Source: Mycolicibacterium sp. GF69 | GTDB taxonomy: Bacteria; Actinomycetota; Actinomycetes; Mycobacteriales; Mycobacteriaceae | Length of the DNA: 64,000 nucleotides | Direction of reading: 5' to 3' | Assembly: GCF_003284965.1 (NCBI RefSeq) | Contig: NZ_QMEW01000007.1 | Coordinates: 1-64,000, forward strand | Part shown: in pieces, positions 17,973-26,375 of the stretch | Position numbering within the stretch: the first letter of the stretch is position 1 | How the letters are laid out: every line of letters starts with the position of its first letter | Made by a program: the position numbers and the translations under genes | The notes under the pieces: generated by a model | What the model saw: only the letters and a program-made list of their open reading frames with translations | What the model was told of the DNA's origin: nothing | Database searches by the model: none

Positions 17973-19000
17973 CTCGGCGCACACCTCCCGGTGGACTGGC
18001 CGGCGACTTTCACGTACACCGGCTGGCCGCCCTTGCCGTTCAGCTTGAGCACGAGGTCGCAGAGGTAGAAGTTGAAGAAGTCGCCGTAAAGCCCTTGCCG
18101 GGCGAGCGCTTGATGGGCATCGGGCAGAGTGTTCAGCAGATTGTCGAAGTACTCATGGTCGGCCACCACGATGCCGGCAGCGCGGTCGGTCTCGTGAACC
18201 GTCTTGGAGAACGGTGGGCGAGCCTGCGACAAGAGGTCAGCGACGCTTCCGGCCGCTGCGTTGGTGTACGCCAACCCGTTGCTGATGTCCGCTCTGCGAT
18301 CCGCCAGCGTCCCCATCAGTTCGGAAAGCGCATCGACTGCCTTCGCGAACTGGTCGTTCTGGTCACCGAGTGATCCCAGCACGACGTTGAGGTTGATGAT
18401 GACGTCCCCGATCAGTCGGTCGCGGTCCGCCAGAGTCGTTGTCAGCGCCGCGGTCTGGGAAAGGAACGAGTTGATCGTCGTGCCCTGGCCCTGCAGAGCC
18501 GAAATCAGCTGTCCAGACAGCGCGTTGACCTGGTCTGGATCCAGCGCCCGGAACAGCGGCCGGAATCCGCCGATCAGCGCGTCGAGGTCGAGCGCAGGCG
18601 ATGTGCGGGCCAACGGAATCGTGCCGCCGGGCTCGAGCTTCTTGATTCCTCCGGCCCCCTCCTCGAGCGCCAGGTAGCGCCCGCCGATGAGGTCGTCGTA
18701 TCGGATAACGGCCCTGCTGCCCTCGGTCAACACCACCGACTGGTCTGCGGTGAACTCGACCCGCGCGGTGGTATCGGGTTGAATGGCAACCTTTTCGACC
18801 TTGCCGACCTCGACGCCGGCGATGCGGACGAAGTCGCCGTTCTCCAGGCCTGTGACATTGGTGAACTCGGCGACGTAGCTGTTGGTGGCCTCCCCGAACC
18901 GCAGCTCGCCGAAGACCGCGAACAATCCGAACACACCGAGCAGGCACACCGCCAAGAACACGGCGAGACGCACCGCGTCGTGGCGGATCTTGGCTGTCAT
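17969..19000 (-). CDS. mceB: Mce family protein MceB
   Basis: 343-residue Mce subunit, close to the usual 340-350 of MceB. Anchor LAVFLAVCLLGVFGLFAVFG (about 12-31), MCE domain (about 38-115; TGLENGDFVRIAGVEVGKVEKVAIQPDTTARVEF), helical region, and the short cysteine-containing C-terminus typical of MceB (FFNFYLCDLVLKLNGKGGQ... STGRCAPR). The ATG at 19000 begins the family N-terminus MTAKIRHDAVRL; the open frame upstream overlaps mceA and is rejected. The gap to mceA is 52 bases. Confidence 0.93.
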   Translation of the reverse strand: MTAKIRHDAVRLAVFLAVCLLGVFGLFAVFGELRFGEATNSYVAEFTNVTGLENGDFVRIAGVEVGKVEKVAIQPDTTARVEFTADQSVVLTEGSRAVIRYDDLIGGRYLALEEGAGGIKKLEPGGTIPLARTSPALDLDALIGGFRPLFRALDPDQVNALSGQLISALQGQGTTINSFLSQTAALTTTLADRDRLIGDVIINLNVVLGSLGDQNDQFAKAVDALSELMGTLADRRADISNGLAYTNAAAGSVADLLSQARPPFSKTVHETDRAAGIVVADHEYFDNLLNTLPDAHQALARQGLYGDFFNFYLCDLVLKLNGKGGQPVYVKVAGQSTGRCAPR

Positions 19001-19052
19001 GCCTGACACGGCTGGTCTCCTTTCATGGCTTTCTCCGTTGCCGGCCTTGCGT

Positions 19053-20513
19053 TCACGGGAACGGCGGACCCGGCCGTGCCGGGGTCGGCAGCGGTGCCGG
19101 TCGTAGGGGCGTGGGCTGCATCTGGGCGGGCGAATGAACGATGAACGGCTCCGAACCCGGGGTCGGACCGGGATCCCGCGGCGCCATCGGCGGCGGTGCG
19201 GCAGGTAGGCCAGGCCACAGCGGGGTGCCGTCGTCTGCGTAGAGGTCCGCACCGTAAGCCGGAGCGCCCGGGTACGGGATCGGTCCAATCGCAGGTCCGC
19301 CGAAAAGGTTTCGGACGCTCGGCGGTTCGGGCACCGCGCGGGTGACCGGCAGGTAGTTGGCATACCCCGGGAAACCGATGCCCGGGTTGGGCCGCCAGTC
19401 GAGTCCGGTGCCGAATCCGGTGTTCGTGACGAGATTGCGTACCGGCCAGTTCTTGGCGACGTCGGGCAGCGAACCGCAACTGGGTTTGCCACCCGGGCCG
19501 CCCTTTGCGCCGACGATCGGCAGGTGATTGGGGTATTTGTACGGGTCGTCGCCGACACCCAACGCCACGTCCAGCACCAGCGTCCGACCGTTGCCGCCCG
19601 GCCCGTCGTACCCGCCGGTGTCCAACAAGGTCTTCGCACCGGTCAGCAGGCAGGTGTACTCCGGGCTGTACTTGTAGAGCAGGTTCGTCGTCGGCTCGAG
19701 CACGTTGATGGCCTTGATCAGGTTCGCCTGATTCGGCGCGAGCAGGTTGATACCACTGTTGGAGAGCCCGATGGTGGCCAGCAGCAACGCGTCCAACTGG
19801 CTGGCGCGGTCGGCGATCGTGGCGCTGGTCGTGCTGGCCGCGTCGAGGGTCATCAGGATGTCGTCGGCCGCAGCGCTGTACGTGTCGTTGAAGTCCCGAA
19901 GCGCCCGCAGGTCCTCGGTCACCGTCTCATGGCGCGGATTGAGTTCCAGCAGAACCTGATTCGCATCGGTGGTGGCTTGACCGATCAGCTCGCCCTGGCC
20001 CCGGACACCCTCGGCGAGCGCGTACAGCGCGCTGTTGAGCTTTGCCGGGTCGACGTTCTCGAGCACGTCGACGAGGTTCTGGAACACCGTGTTGGCCTCG
20101 ACGGTGACATTGCGGGACTCGATCACCTGACCCGCCGTGAGTCTTTGTGAACTGGGATCCTCGGGATAGATCAGGTCGACGAACTTGGCGCCGAACACCG
20201 TGGTGGCCCGAATCTGCGCCTCGATGTTCGATGGGATGTAGGAGATCTTGTCCTTGTCGATCTCGAGCTTCAACGCCACCGGCTGGCTGCCGCCCTGGAT
20301 CTCGGCGACCCGGCCGACCTGCACGCCGCGCAACTTGACCTTGGCGTCGGTTTCCATCACCAAACCCGAGCGGTCGGATGTCAAAGTGACCGTTTCAGTC
20401 GATCTGAAGGTGCCGACGAACAACGCGTATGTCAGCCAGATCGCGACAGCGATGATGACCACGAGGATCAACGTCCACCACGCGGGATGCAGGCCTTCGT
20501 CTTCTCCGTGCAT
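19053..20513 (-). CDS. mceA: Mce family protein MceA
   Basis: 486-residue Mce subunit. Anchor WWTLILVVIIAVAIWLTYALF (about 12-32), MCE domain (about 40-115; TDAKVKLRGVQVGRVAEIQGGSQPVALKLEI, then TTVFGAKFVDLIYPE), helical needle, and the C-terminal region with LLYKYSPEYTCLLTGAKTLLD, which is typical of MceA. The tail is proline-rich. It starts 3 bases after the yrbEB stop. Confidence 0.94.
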   Translation of the reverse strand: MHGEDEGLHPAWWTLILVVIIAVAIWLTYALFVGTFRSTETVTLTSDRSGLVMETDAKVKLRGVQVGRVAEIQGGSQPVALKLEIDKDKISYIPSNIEAQIRATTVFGAKFVDLIYPEDPSSQRLTAGQVIESRNVTVEANTVFQNLVDVLENVDPAKLNSALYALAEGVRGQGELIGQATTDANQVLLELNPRHETVTEDLRALRDFNDTYSAAADDILMTLDAASTTSATIADRASQLDALLLATIGLSNSGINLLAPNQANLIKAINVLEPTTNLLYKYSPEYTCLLTGAKTLLDTGGYDGPGGNGRTLVLDVALGVGDDPYKYPNHLPIVGAKGGPGGKPSCGSLPDVAKNWPVRNLVTNTGFGTGLDWRPNPGIGFPGYANYLPVTRAVPEPPSVRNLFGGPAIGPIPYPGAPAYGADLYADDGTPLWPGLPAAPPPMAPRDPGPTPGSEPFIVHSPAQMQPTPLRPAPLPTPARPGPPFP

Positions 20514-20515
20514 GA

Positions 20516-21370
20516 TCAGCCGGCCAGGTTGAAGTTGCCGGACTGACCGTAGACCGCAAGCGAGAGCATCACCAGCACGAAGGCCGAGACGATCAGCGAG
20601 GTGCGCACCGCTCGCCCGACGGCCTCACCAACACCGGCCGGCCCCCCGCTCGCGGTGTAGCCGTAGTAAGTGTGCACGAGCATGATCATCACTGACAGCG
20701 CGATGGTTTGACCGAACGACCACATGAGATCCGTCGGGTTGAGAAACGTCCTGAAGTAGTGGTCGTACACACCCGTCGACTGGCCGTAGAGCACTGTGGT
20801 GCCGAACCTCGCCGCCCAGAAGGCGGCGATCACACCGACGCAGTACAACGGGATCACCACGAGGAATCCGGCGACCACCCGCGTGGAGGCCAGATAGGCG
20901 ATGCTCCGGATGCCCATCACCTCGAGTGCGTCGATCTCCTCGTTGATCCGCATGGCGCCGAGTTGAGCGGTAGCGCCCGCGCCGATCGTCGCAGACAACG
21001 CGACCGCGGTGGTGGCCGGCGCGATCAAGCGCACGTTGAAGAACGCCGACGCGAAACCGGTCAATGCCTCGACACCGATCTCCGAGAAGTCGGTGTAGCC
21101 CTGCACCGCGACCAGCGCGCCCGTTGTCACGGTCAGGAAACCGACGATCGCCACCGTGCCGCCGATGATGATGAGCGCGCCCGCACCCAGCCCCATTTGG
21201 GCGATGATCCGAATCAACTCGACCTGGTAATGGAGGACGGTGTAGCGGATCGAACTCAGGGTGCGGCCGAAGAACTTGGTCTGCCTCCCGACGCGGTTCC
21301 AGGGGTCAGCTACGCTCCGAAACCGGGCTTTGAGCCAGGGGAACTGGGAATGCGGCCGCGAAACAGTCAC
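20516..21370 (-). CDS. yrbEB: YrbEB, Mce ABC transporter permease
   Basis: 284-residue MlaE-type permease with about five membrane helices (GAGALIIIGGTVAIVGFLTVTTGALVA; GFLVVIPLYCVGVIAAFWAA; TSLIVSAFVLVMLSLAVYG) and the conserved EEIDALEVMGIRSIAYLASTRVVAG coupling loop that contacts the ATPase. The start is GTG 21370, overlapping the yrbEA stop as GTGA; the longer upstream open frame overlaps yrbEA and is rejected. The ATPase (MceG/Mkl) is encoded elsewhere, as is usual in mycobacteria. Confidence 0.94.
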   Translation of the reverse strand: MTVSRPHSQFPWLKARFRSVADPWNRVGRQTKFFGRTLSSIRYTVLHYQVELIRIIAQMGLGAGALIIIGGTVAIVGFLTVTTGALVAVQGYTDFSEIGVEALTGFASAFFNVRLIAPATTAVALSATIGAGATAQLGAMRINEEIDALEVMGIRSIAYLASTRVVAGFLVVIPLYCVGVIAAFWAARFGTTVLYGQSTGVYDHYFRTFLNPTDLMWSFGQTIALSVMIMLVHTYYGYTASGGPAGVGEAVGRAVRTSLIVSAFVLVMLSLAVYGQSGNFNLAG

Positions 21371-22134
21371 ATCGTCACCTTCACCGCGACGGCGGTCGCG
21401 ACGATGTTGATCGCGAACAGCGCCATGAACGTGAAGACCACGGTCTCGTTGACGGCGTTGCCGACACCCGCCGGGCCACCGCCGACGGAAATGCCTTTGT
21501 AGCAAGCGATCAGGCCGGCGGACAGTCCGAACAGCGCGGCCTTGAGCAACGCGATGATGACATCGGTGGTACCGATGAGCAGTGTGAGACCGGCGGCAAA
21601 CGCACCCGGCGAGACATTCTGGATGTAGACGGTGAAGAAGTACGCTCCGGCCAGCCCGACCAGGATCACCGTCGCCGACAACGCCAGCGACACCAGTGTC
21701 GCGGCCAATACACGCGGGACCACAAGCGCCTGAATGGGATTCACGCCCATCACCCGCAGTGCGTCCAGTTCTTCGCGAATGGTGCGCGCGCCGAGATCGG
21801 CGCACATGGCGGTGGCGCCGGCTCCGGCGACCACCAGCACGGTCACGATGGGCCCGATCTGGCGCACAGTCCCCAGCGCAGCGCCGGTTCCGGAGAAATC
21901 CGCGGCGCCGAACTCGGTCAGCAAGATGTTGAAAGTGAAGGTGAGCAGAACTGTGTACGGGATCGTCAGCATCAGTGTTGGCACGATCGCTACCCGCGCG
22001 ACAAACCAAGACTGCGAGATGAACTCACGCCAAGCGAAGGGCGGCTTGAACATCCACACGAAAGTGTCGAGCGCCATCGAGTAGAAGCCGCCGAATGCGG
22101 CAACGGGCTTGGCGATTGCGGCGGAAGCGACCAT
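21367..22134 (-). CDS. yrbEA: YrbEA, Mce ABC transporter permease
   Basis: 255-residue MlaE-type permease, first gene of the mce operon. Conserved REELDALRVMGVNPIQALVVPRVLAATLVSLAL coupling region and membrane helices (VLVVAGAGATAMCADLGARTI; VILVGLAGAYFFTVYI; MALFAINIVATAVAVKV), with the YKGISVGGGPAGVGNAVNETVV end typical of YrbE. The ATG at 22134 is chosen for family length; a GTG a little upstream (VHTGKARLMVAS) cannot be excluded. No regulator gene lies directly upstream, unlike mce1 (GntR) and mce3 (TetR) of M. tuberculosis. Confidence 0.9.
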   Translation of the reverse strand: MVASAAIAKPVAAFGGFYSMALDTFVWMFKPPFAWREFISQSWFVARVAIVPTLMLTIPYTVLLTFTFNILLTEFGAADFSGTGAALGTVRQIGPIVTVLVVAGAGATAMCADLGARTIREELDALRVMGVNPIQALVVPRVLAATLVSLALSATVILVGLAGAYFFTVYIQNVSPGAFAAGLTLLIGTTDVIIALLKAALFGLSAGLIACYKGISVGGGPAGVGNAVNETVVFTFMALFAINIVATAVAVKVTM

Positions 22135-22250
22135 CAATCGGGCCTTGCCCGTATGCACTGACCTGCCATAGGCCGCCAACCTTCCTCGACACCAACAACC
22201 CGCGCCTGTGACTGGCTGTTGCGCAAGGGTACACATAGCCGGACGCCGGG

Positions 22251-22277
22251 GAACCGTATATCGAGAATTTACGGTTC
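22251..22277. promoter_or_regulatory. Inverted repeat upstream of the mce operon
   Basis: GAACCGTA (22251-22258) and TACGGTTC (22270-22277) form an 8-base perfect inverted repeat with an 11-base AT-rich spacer. It lies about 117 bases before yrbEA and just downstream of the VOC gene that reads towards it. It could be an operator for the mce operon or a weak hairpin terminator for the VOC gene; there is no T-tract, so an operator is slightly favoured. Confidence 0.4.
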
Positions 22278-22304
22278 GGCAACTACCGACGTCGAACGCG
22301 TGAC

Positions 22305-22835
22305 TTACGGCACGTTCGGTGCGTCCGGCGAGCTGTCGCGCGCCGCTTCTTCCAGCTCGGCGATCACGATCTTTCGCATTCCGAGCATCGCCTTGGTGGC
22401 GGCGACGGCGCGGGCGGGGTTCGGGTCGTCGAGCAACTCGTAGAGCCGGTCGGGCACGATCTGCCAGCTCAACCCGAAGCGGTCCTTGAGCCAGCCGCAC
22501 TGCGACTCCAGACCGCCGTCGACGAGGCGGTCCCAGTAGTAGTCGACCTCGGCCTGGTCTCGACAGTGGATGGTGAACGAGACGGCTTCGGTGAAGGCGA
22601 AGGCGGGACCGCCGTTGATGCCGATGAAGCGTTTACCATCCAGCACGAAGGCCGCCGATACGACGTCACCGGCTGTTCCCGGTCCGGCGTCGGTGTAGCG
22701 GTTGAGCTTCTCCACCGACGAGTTCGGGAAAATCGACGTATAGAACGCGGCGGCTTCTTCCAGGTTGTTGTCGAACCAAAGGGATGGAGTGATCGAAGGC
22801 ATGAAGTGAAGACTGTCGTCGTGACGGAAAGTCAT
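22305..22835 (-). CDS. VOC-family protein (PhnB/glyoxalase-like)
   Basis: 176-residue VOC protein of the PhnB/3-demethylubiquinone-methyltransferase-like type: ITPSLWFDNNLEEAAAFYTSIFPNS, VLDGKRFIGINGGPAFAFTEAVSFTIHC and DRFGLSWQIVPDRLYELL are diagnostic. These are small dimeric proteins of mostly unknown substrate, despite frequent methyltransferase annotation. The ATG at 22835 overlaps the TetR stop (ATGA), so the two are coupled; the family N-terminus really begins at M12 (22802), which is the alternative start. Probably one operon with the TetR regulator. Confidence 0.85.
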   Translation of the reverse strand: MTFRHDDSLHFMPSITPSLWFDNNLEEAAAFYTSIFPNSSVEKLNRYTDAGPGTAGDVVSAAFVLDGKRFIGINGGPAFAFTEAVSFTIHCRDQAEVDYYWDRLVDGGLESQCGWLKDRFGLSWQIVPDRLYELLDDPNPARAVAATKAMLGMRKIVIAELEEAARDSSPDAPNVP

Positions 22836-23473
22836 CGCCGGTCGGCGACGTAGTGGGTGGCGCCGAGCGCGCGCAGCGCAAAGTCGAGGACGCGGGCCTT
22901 CGCCCGCCGTAGACCCTCGTGATCGTCGTAGGTTTGCGTGATCATCACCCGGCTGATGATCGCGTTGATCGCGAACGCGTCACGTTCTGGGTCGGTCAGC
23001 GGGAACGAACCGTCGTCGCGGCCGCGCCGGAGGATCTCCACCAGCGAGCGCTCGCGGTCGGCGTGCGCCTTCTCCCGCGTCTCGCGATAGCCCTTCGCCG
23101 CGCGTACCTCGTCGGAGTCGATGACCGTGAAGTGCATGCGGGTCTCGTCGTCGCGGATCAGCCCGAACATCACCTCGATCCACGCCTCGAGTTGTTCGGC
23201 GGGTACCTTTGCGCGTTCGTCGGCGACGCGGTCCAGCCGCCGGGCCAGGGCATCGGTCTCCTGGCGCAACATGGCAAGGAACAACTCGTCTTTCGACTCG
23301 AAATGACGGTAGAAGGCGCGCGTCGACACCTCGGCGCGCTGCAAAATGGCCGCGACCGGAACGGGACCCCGGTGCGGCTGCGACAGGCACGTATAGGCAG
23401 CCTCGATGATGCGCTCACGGTCACGGGAGGCAAGCTCGGGCTGCACGAGAGCAAAGTATATTGACGCCCTCAT
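22832..23473 (-). CDS. TetR-family transcriptional regulator
   Basis: About 213 residues. N-terminal helix-turn-helix (SRDRERIIEAAYTCLSQ... VPVAAILQRAEVSTRAFYRHFESKDELFLAML) and an all-helical ligand domain with LDRVADERAKVPAEQLEAWIEVMFGLIRDDETR. The start is uncertain between ATG 23473 and GTG 23446 (VQPELASRDRERI). It overlaps the VOC gene downstream and is divergent from the alpha/beta hydrolase gene. A nested inverted repeat in the shared promoter region (23480-23507) is a good candidate for its operator. Confidence 0.87.
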   Translation of the reverse strand: MRASIYFALVQPELASRDRERIIEAAYTCLSQPHRGPVPVAAILQRAEVSTRAFYRHFESKDELFLAMLRQETDALARRLDRVADERAKVPAEQLEAWIEVMFGLIRDDETRMHFTVIDSDEVRAAKGYRETREKAHADRERSLVEILRRGRDDGSFPLTDPERDAFAINAIISRVMITQTYDDHEGLRRAKARVLDFALRALGATHYVADRR

Positions 23474-23479
23474 CAAAGG

Positions 23480-23507
23480 CACCGGCGATCGGCCGATTTC
23501 GCCGGTG
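23480..23507. promoter_or_regulatory. Nested inverted repeat, putative TetR operator
   Basis: CACCGGCGA (23480-23488) and TCGCCGGTG (23499-23507) are perfect 9-base inverted arms. The 10-base spacer contains most of the palindrome ATCGGCCGAT (23488-23497). It lies between the divergent TetR and hydrolase genes, within 40 bases of the hydrolase start. The position suggests the TetR protein controls itself and the hydrolase; binding is inferred. Confidence 0.5.
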
Positions 23508-23546
23508 GGTAACGTGAGCCACCGGGATGAGCCGGAGAGGACGGCC

Positions 23547-24404
23547 GTGAGCGCGACTGACAACGAACCCCAGACTGTGAAGTTCCGCGGGGCCGACGAC
23601 ATCACACTGGTCGCCGACGAGTGGAACCGCGGCGTGGCGTCTGAACGCCCCTCGGTGCTGCTCCTGCACGGCGGCGGGCAGAACCGCTTCTCGTGGAAGA
23701 AGACCGCGCACACCCTCGCCGGCCTGGGCCTGCACGTGGTCGCGTTGGACAGCCGGGGGCACGGCGACAGTGACCGCGCGCCGAATGCGAACTACACCGT
23801 CGACGCATTGTGTTCGGACACGCTGCATGTCGTGGATCAGATCGGGCGGCCAGTCGCCTTGATCGGTGCCAGCATGGGTGGGATGACCGGCATGCTCGTC
23901 GCCGAGGCGGCGGGTCCGCAGAAGGTGGCCAAGCTGGTACTCGTCGACGTGGTGCCTCGTTACGAGAAGGACGGCAGCGCCCGGATCCGCGAGTTCATGT
24001 CCAGCGGCGCCGACGGTTTCGAGAGTCTCGACGATGCGGCCGACGCGGTCGCTGCCTACCTCCCGCACCGGAAGCGGCCGCGCAACCCCGAGGGGCTGAA
24101 GAAGAATCTGCGGCTGCGTGACGGCAGGTGGTTCTGGCATTGGGATCCGGCGTTTCTCACCGCCCCGTTGGACGACCGGTTCGTGCGCGAGGAGAAGCTC
24201 GAGCATGCCGTGATGAGCCTGACCATCCCGATTCTGCTGATCCGTGGACGGCTTTCCGACGTCGTCAGCACCGCGGGCGTGGAGGATTTCCTACAGAAGG
24301 TGCCCGCGGCGGAGTTCGTCGAACTCTCCGCGGCCGGGCACACCGCCGCCGGTGACGACAACGACGCGTTCTCCGAAGTCGTGGTGCAGTTCGTCGACCG
24401 GTGA
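23547..24404 (+). CDS. Alpha/beta hydrolase
   Basis: 285-residue alpha/beta hydrolase. Oxyanion region LLLHGGGQNRFSW, nucleophile S109 in GASMGG, conserved DSRGHGDSD strand, acid in the LLIRGRLSDVVS loop and catalytic histidine in SAAGHTAAGDD near the C-terminus. The start is GTG 23547, preceded by GGAGAGG at 23534-23540; the frame is open upstream but without similarity. It is divergent from the TetR-VOC pair, with an inverted repeat between them. The substrate is unknown; the type is close to peroxidase/esterase-like hydrolases. Confidence 0.87.
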   Translation: MSATDNEPQTVKFRGADDITLVADEWNRGVASERPSVLLLHGGGQNRFSWKKTAHTLAGLGLHVVALDSRGHGDSDRAPNANYTVDALCSDTLHVVDQIGRPVALIGASMGGMTGMLVAEAAGPQKVAKLVLVDVVPRYEKDGSARIREFMSSGADGFESLDDAADAVAAYLPHRKRPRNPEGLKKNLRLRDGRWFWHWDPAFLTAPLDDRFVREEKLEHAVMSLTIPILLIRGRLSDVVSTAGVEDFLQKVPAAEFVELSAAGHTAAGDDNDAFSEVVVQFVDR

Positions 24405-24419
24405 CCGCTCCTCCGGCGG

Positions 24420-25391
24420 TTACGCCAGCAGCGATACCGCCTCGTGCCGGGTCCCGGTGAAGATCTCGAACATCGCACGACGGGTGGCGATCAGCTCGGC
24501 CCGCTCGAATGCCTTGCCGGCCACCTGGATTCGGCAGCTGGCGATCGCCGAGTTGTAACAGTATTTCGTCCCGCCGTCGGTGTCCGTGTACGTCAGCCCG
24601 ATGACGTCGGCAGGTTCGGTGACGATCTCCCCCTCGATCATCTGGTCACCAACCCGCCCGCCGAACGTCCACGAGAACGGCCGGTAGCGCCCGTGCGTCT
24701 GCAGTATGCCGCCGAGCGAGCGGACCGCGAACTCCTGCCCGGCGTGACGGAACACGAACAGTGTCGCCCCGGGTAACAGCACCGGTCCGAATGCGGCTCG
24801 GGCGGTGACGATCTCGAGTGTCGTCTCCGGTGCGTTGTCGAACCCGCACACCTGTCCGAACGCGTAGGCCGGCGTGTGCCGGGTGCCCCAGTTGTGGTTG
24901 ACGCTGCCCGTCCAGCCGTCGACGACGAGGCGGACGTCGTCGACTTCGAGCAACCCGTCGAACCGGGCCAACGGGTGGCGCACCGTCGTCTTGGCGGTCG
25001 GAAACCGCGCTGCATAAGCACGTTCGGTGAGCAGCTTGACCGGCTCCTCGTCGCCCGGCGTGATGCGCAGGTCCCAGCGCGCCGAACGATCTCGACCGGT
25101 CACCACACCTTCGGCCGCCCGGTCGTCGAGAGATGTGGCGGCGATGCGGGCGGCCCAGTCGTCGTAGCTGTAGTCGGCCAGATCGATCTGGTAGGGCTCC
25201 TTGAGCGCCCGGTTGCCCGCACCGTCCGGATCGAAAACCATCACCCACACGTCGGCGACCGGCGCACCGGCGGTGGGCAGCAGCAGCGTTTCGCGTAACC
25301 ACAGCGCTTGGGGCAGGTCAGGGTGGTTGGCGCGGATGTAGCGGCTCTCGTAATACGGGGGCTGCGCGAGCGTCACCGGCTCAGCATCCAA
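24420..25391 (-). CDS. Hypothetical protein, possibly CrtC/lipocalin-like
   Basis: Up to 323 residues, no signal peptide or membrane helix. It is rich in beta-strand-like segments with [47 protein letters not shown] and [19 protein letters not shown]. The Asn-His-Asn-Trp-Gly motif and two-part beta layout resemble hydroxyneurosporene-synthase/AttH-type double lipocalins, but I do not recognise a named family with confidence. The start is uncertain: TTG 25391 (MDAEPV) or GTG 25376. It is divergent from the cyclase gene, only about 10 bases away. The function is unknown; binding or conversion of a lipid is a guess. Confidence 0.68.
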   Translation of the reverse strand: MDAEPVTLAQPPYYESRYIRANHPDLPQALWLRETLLLPTAGAPVADVWVMVFDPDGAGNRALKEPYQIDLADYSYDDWAARIAATSLDDRAAEGVVTGRDRSARWDLRITPGDEEPVKLLTERAYAARFPTAKTTVRHPLARFDGLLEVDDVRLVVDGWTGSVNHNWGTRHTPAYAFGQVCGFDNAPETTLEIVTARAAFGPVLLPGATLFVFRHAGQEFAVRSLGGILQTHGRYRPFSWTFGGRVGDQMIEGEIVTEPADVIGLTYTDTDGGTKYCYNSAIASCRIQVAGKAFERAELIATRRAMFEIFTGTRHEAVSLLA

Positions 25392-25401
25392 TACTTGTGG
25401 G

Positions 25402-26187
25402 GTGATGGGAACGCAGATCGCGGCTTACATCTTGGCGATTGTGGCCGCGTCGGAGGCCGTCGCGCTGGCCGTGCTGTGGTTCCGGTACACCCGCCAGCGC
25501 GAAGAACTCGACGAGGCCCGGCGCCGTGTCGATACCAAGAACATGCTGTTCACCGGGGGTCGCGAGGCGGTGAAGCAGGTGTGGCAGACCGCCAACATCC
25601 TGCGCAAGGACGGTATCGGCGCGGCGGTGCGGTCCTCGATCGAAGACCTCGCGGACTGGGCCGAGGTCGAACGGCCCGACCTTGCCAGGCTCTCGCCGAA
25701 CGGCAAGATGGTGATCCTGTTCTCCGACATCGAGGAGTCGACCGCACTCAACGAACGGATCGGTGACCGCGCCTGGGTGCGGTTGCTGGGCCGCCACGAC
25801 AAGATGGTGCGCCGCCATGTGAAGAGCCATTCGGGCTATGTGGTGAAGAGCCAGGGCGACGGGTTCATGGTGGCCTTCGCCCAGCCCGAGCAGGCGGTGC
25901 GGTGCAGTATGGCGGTACAGCGGTCACTTCGCAGGCAGCCCAACGGTATTCGGGTGCGGATGGGGATTCACATGGGCAAGTCGGTGCGCCGCGGCGACGA
26001 CCTCTTCGGTCGAAACGTCGCGATGGCCGCCCGCGTCGCGAGTGCGGCCGACGGGGGCGAGGTGCTGGTCAGCGAGGTCGTGCGCGACGCTCTCGCCGAA
26101 CACGACGACATCGCGTTCGACGACGGTCGCGACGCCGAACTCAAGGGGTTCGGCGGATCGCACCGCCTCTACGCCGTGGCGGCCTAA
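25402..26187 (+). CDS. Membrane-anchored class III adenylate/guanylate cyclase
   Basis: 261-residue cyclase with an N-terminal membrane helix ([21 protein letters not shown], about 7-28), a charged linker and one class III catalytic domain (about 100-255). Metal aspartates D109 (LFSDIEEST) and D153 (QGDGFMVAF), substrate lysine K149, and the transition-state pair N205/R211 ([13 protein letters not shown]) are all present, so the domain looks active. The start is GTG 25402 or ATG 25405. It is divergent from the lipocalin-like gene, and its stop overlaps the convergent small membrane gene by two bases. Product cAMP is likelier than cGMP in mycobacteria. Confidence 0.88.
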   Translation: MMGTQIAAYILAIVAASEAVALAVLWFRYTRQREELDEARRRVDTKNMLFTGGREAVKQVWQTANILRKDGIGAAVRSSIEDLADWAEVERPDLARLSPNGKMVILFSDIEESTALNERIGDRAWVRLLGRHDKMVRRHVKSHSGYVVKSQGDGFMVAFAQPEQAVRCSMAVQRSLRRQPNGIRVRMGIHMGKSVRRGDDLFGRNVAMAARVASAADGGEVLVSEVVRDALAEHDDIAFDDGRDAELKGFGGSHRLYAVAA

Positions 26188-26348
26188 CCACCGCCTTTGT
26201 CGGCCTCGGCCACCCGCTGATGCAGGCGCGCCCTGATGTCTTCGGGCGTATACGAATTGCGCCGCCGTTGGTCCCGGGCGACCAGGACGCCACCCGCCAC
26301 CACACCCGCGACACCCGCCAATCCGATCCACTTCCAGATACCGCGCAC
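26184..26348 (-). CDS. Small single-pass membrane protein
   Basis: 54-residue protein starting at GTG 26348: one hydrophobic helix ([20 protein letters not shown]) followed by a basic, then polar tail ([26 protein letters not shown]). The open frame extends far upstream antisense to the next gene, but the composition changes at this GTG. The stop codon overlaps that of the cyclase gene, a tight convergent arrangement. I do not know its function. Confidence 0.65.
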   Translation of the reverse strand: MRGIWKWIGLAGVAGVVAGGVLVARDQRRRNSYTPEDIRARLHQRVAEADKGGG

Positions 26349-26375
26349 ACCGGTCAGTCTGCCTAAGCTGCGGGG

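Noticed and set aside
16560..18068. 502-codon plus-strand frame
   Set aside because: Antisense to mceC with low-quality Arg/Gln-rich translation.
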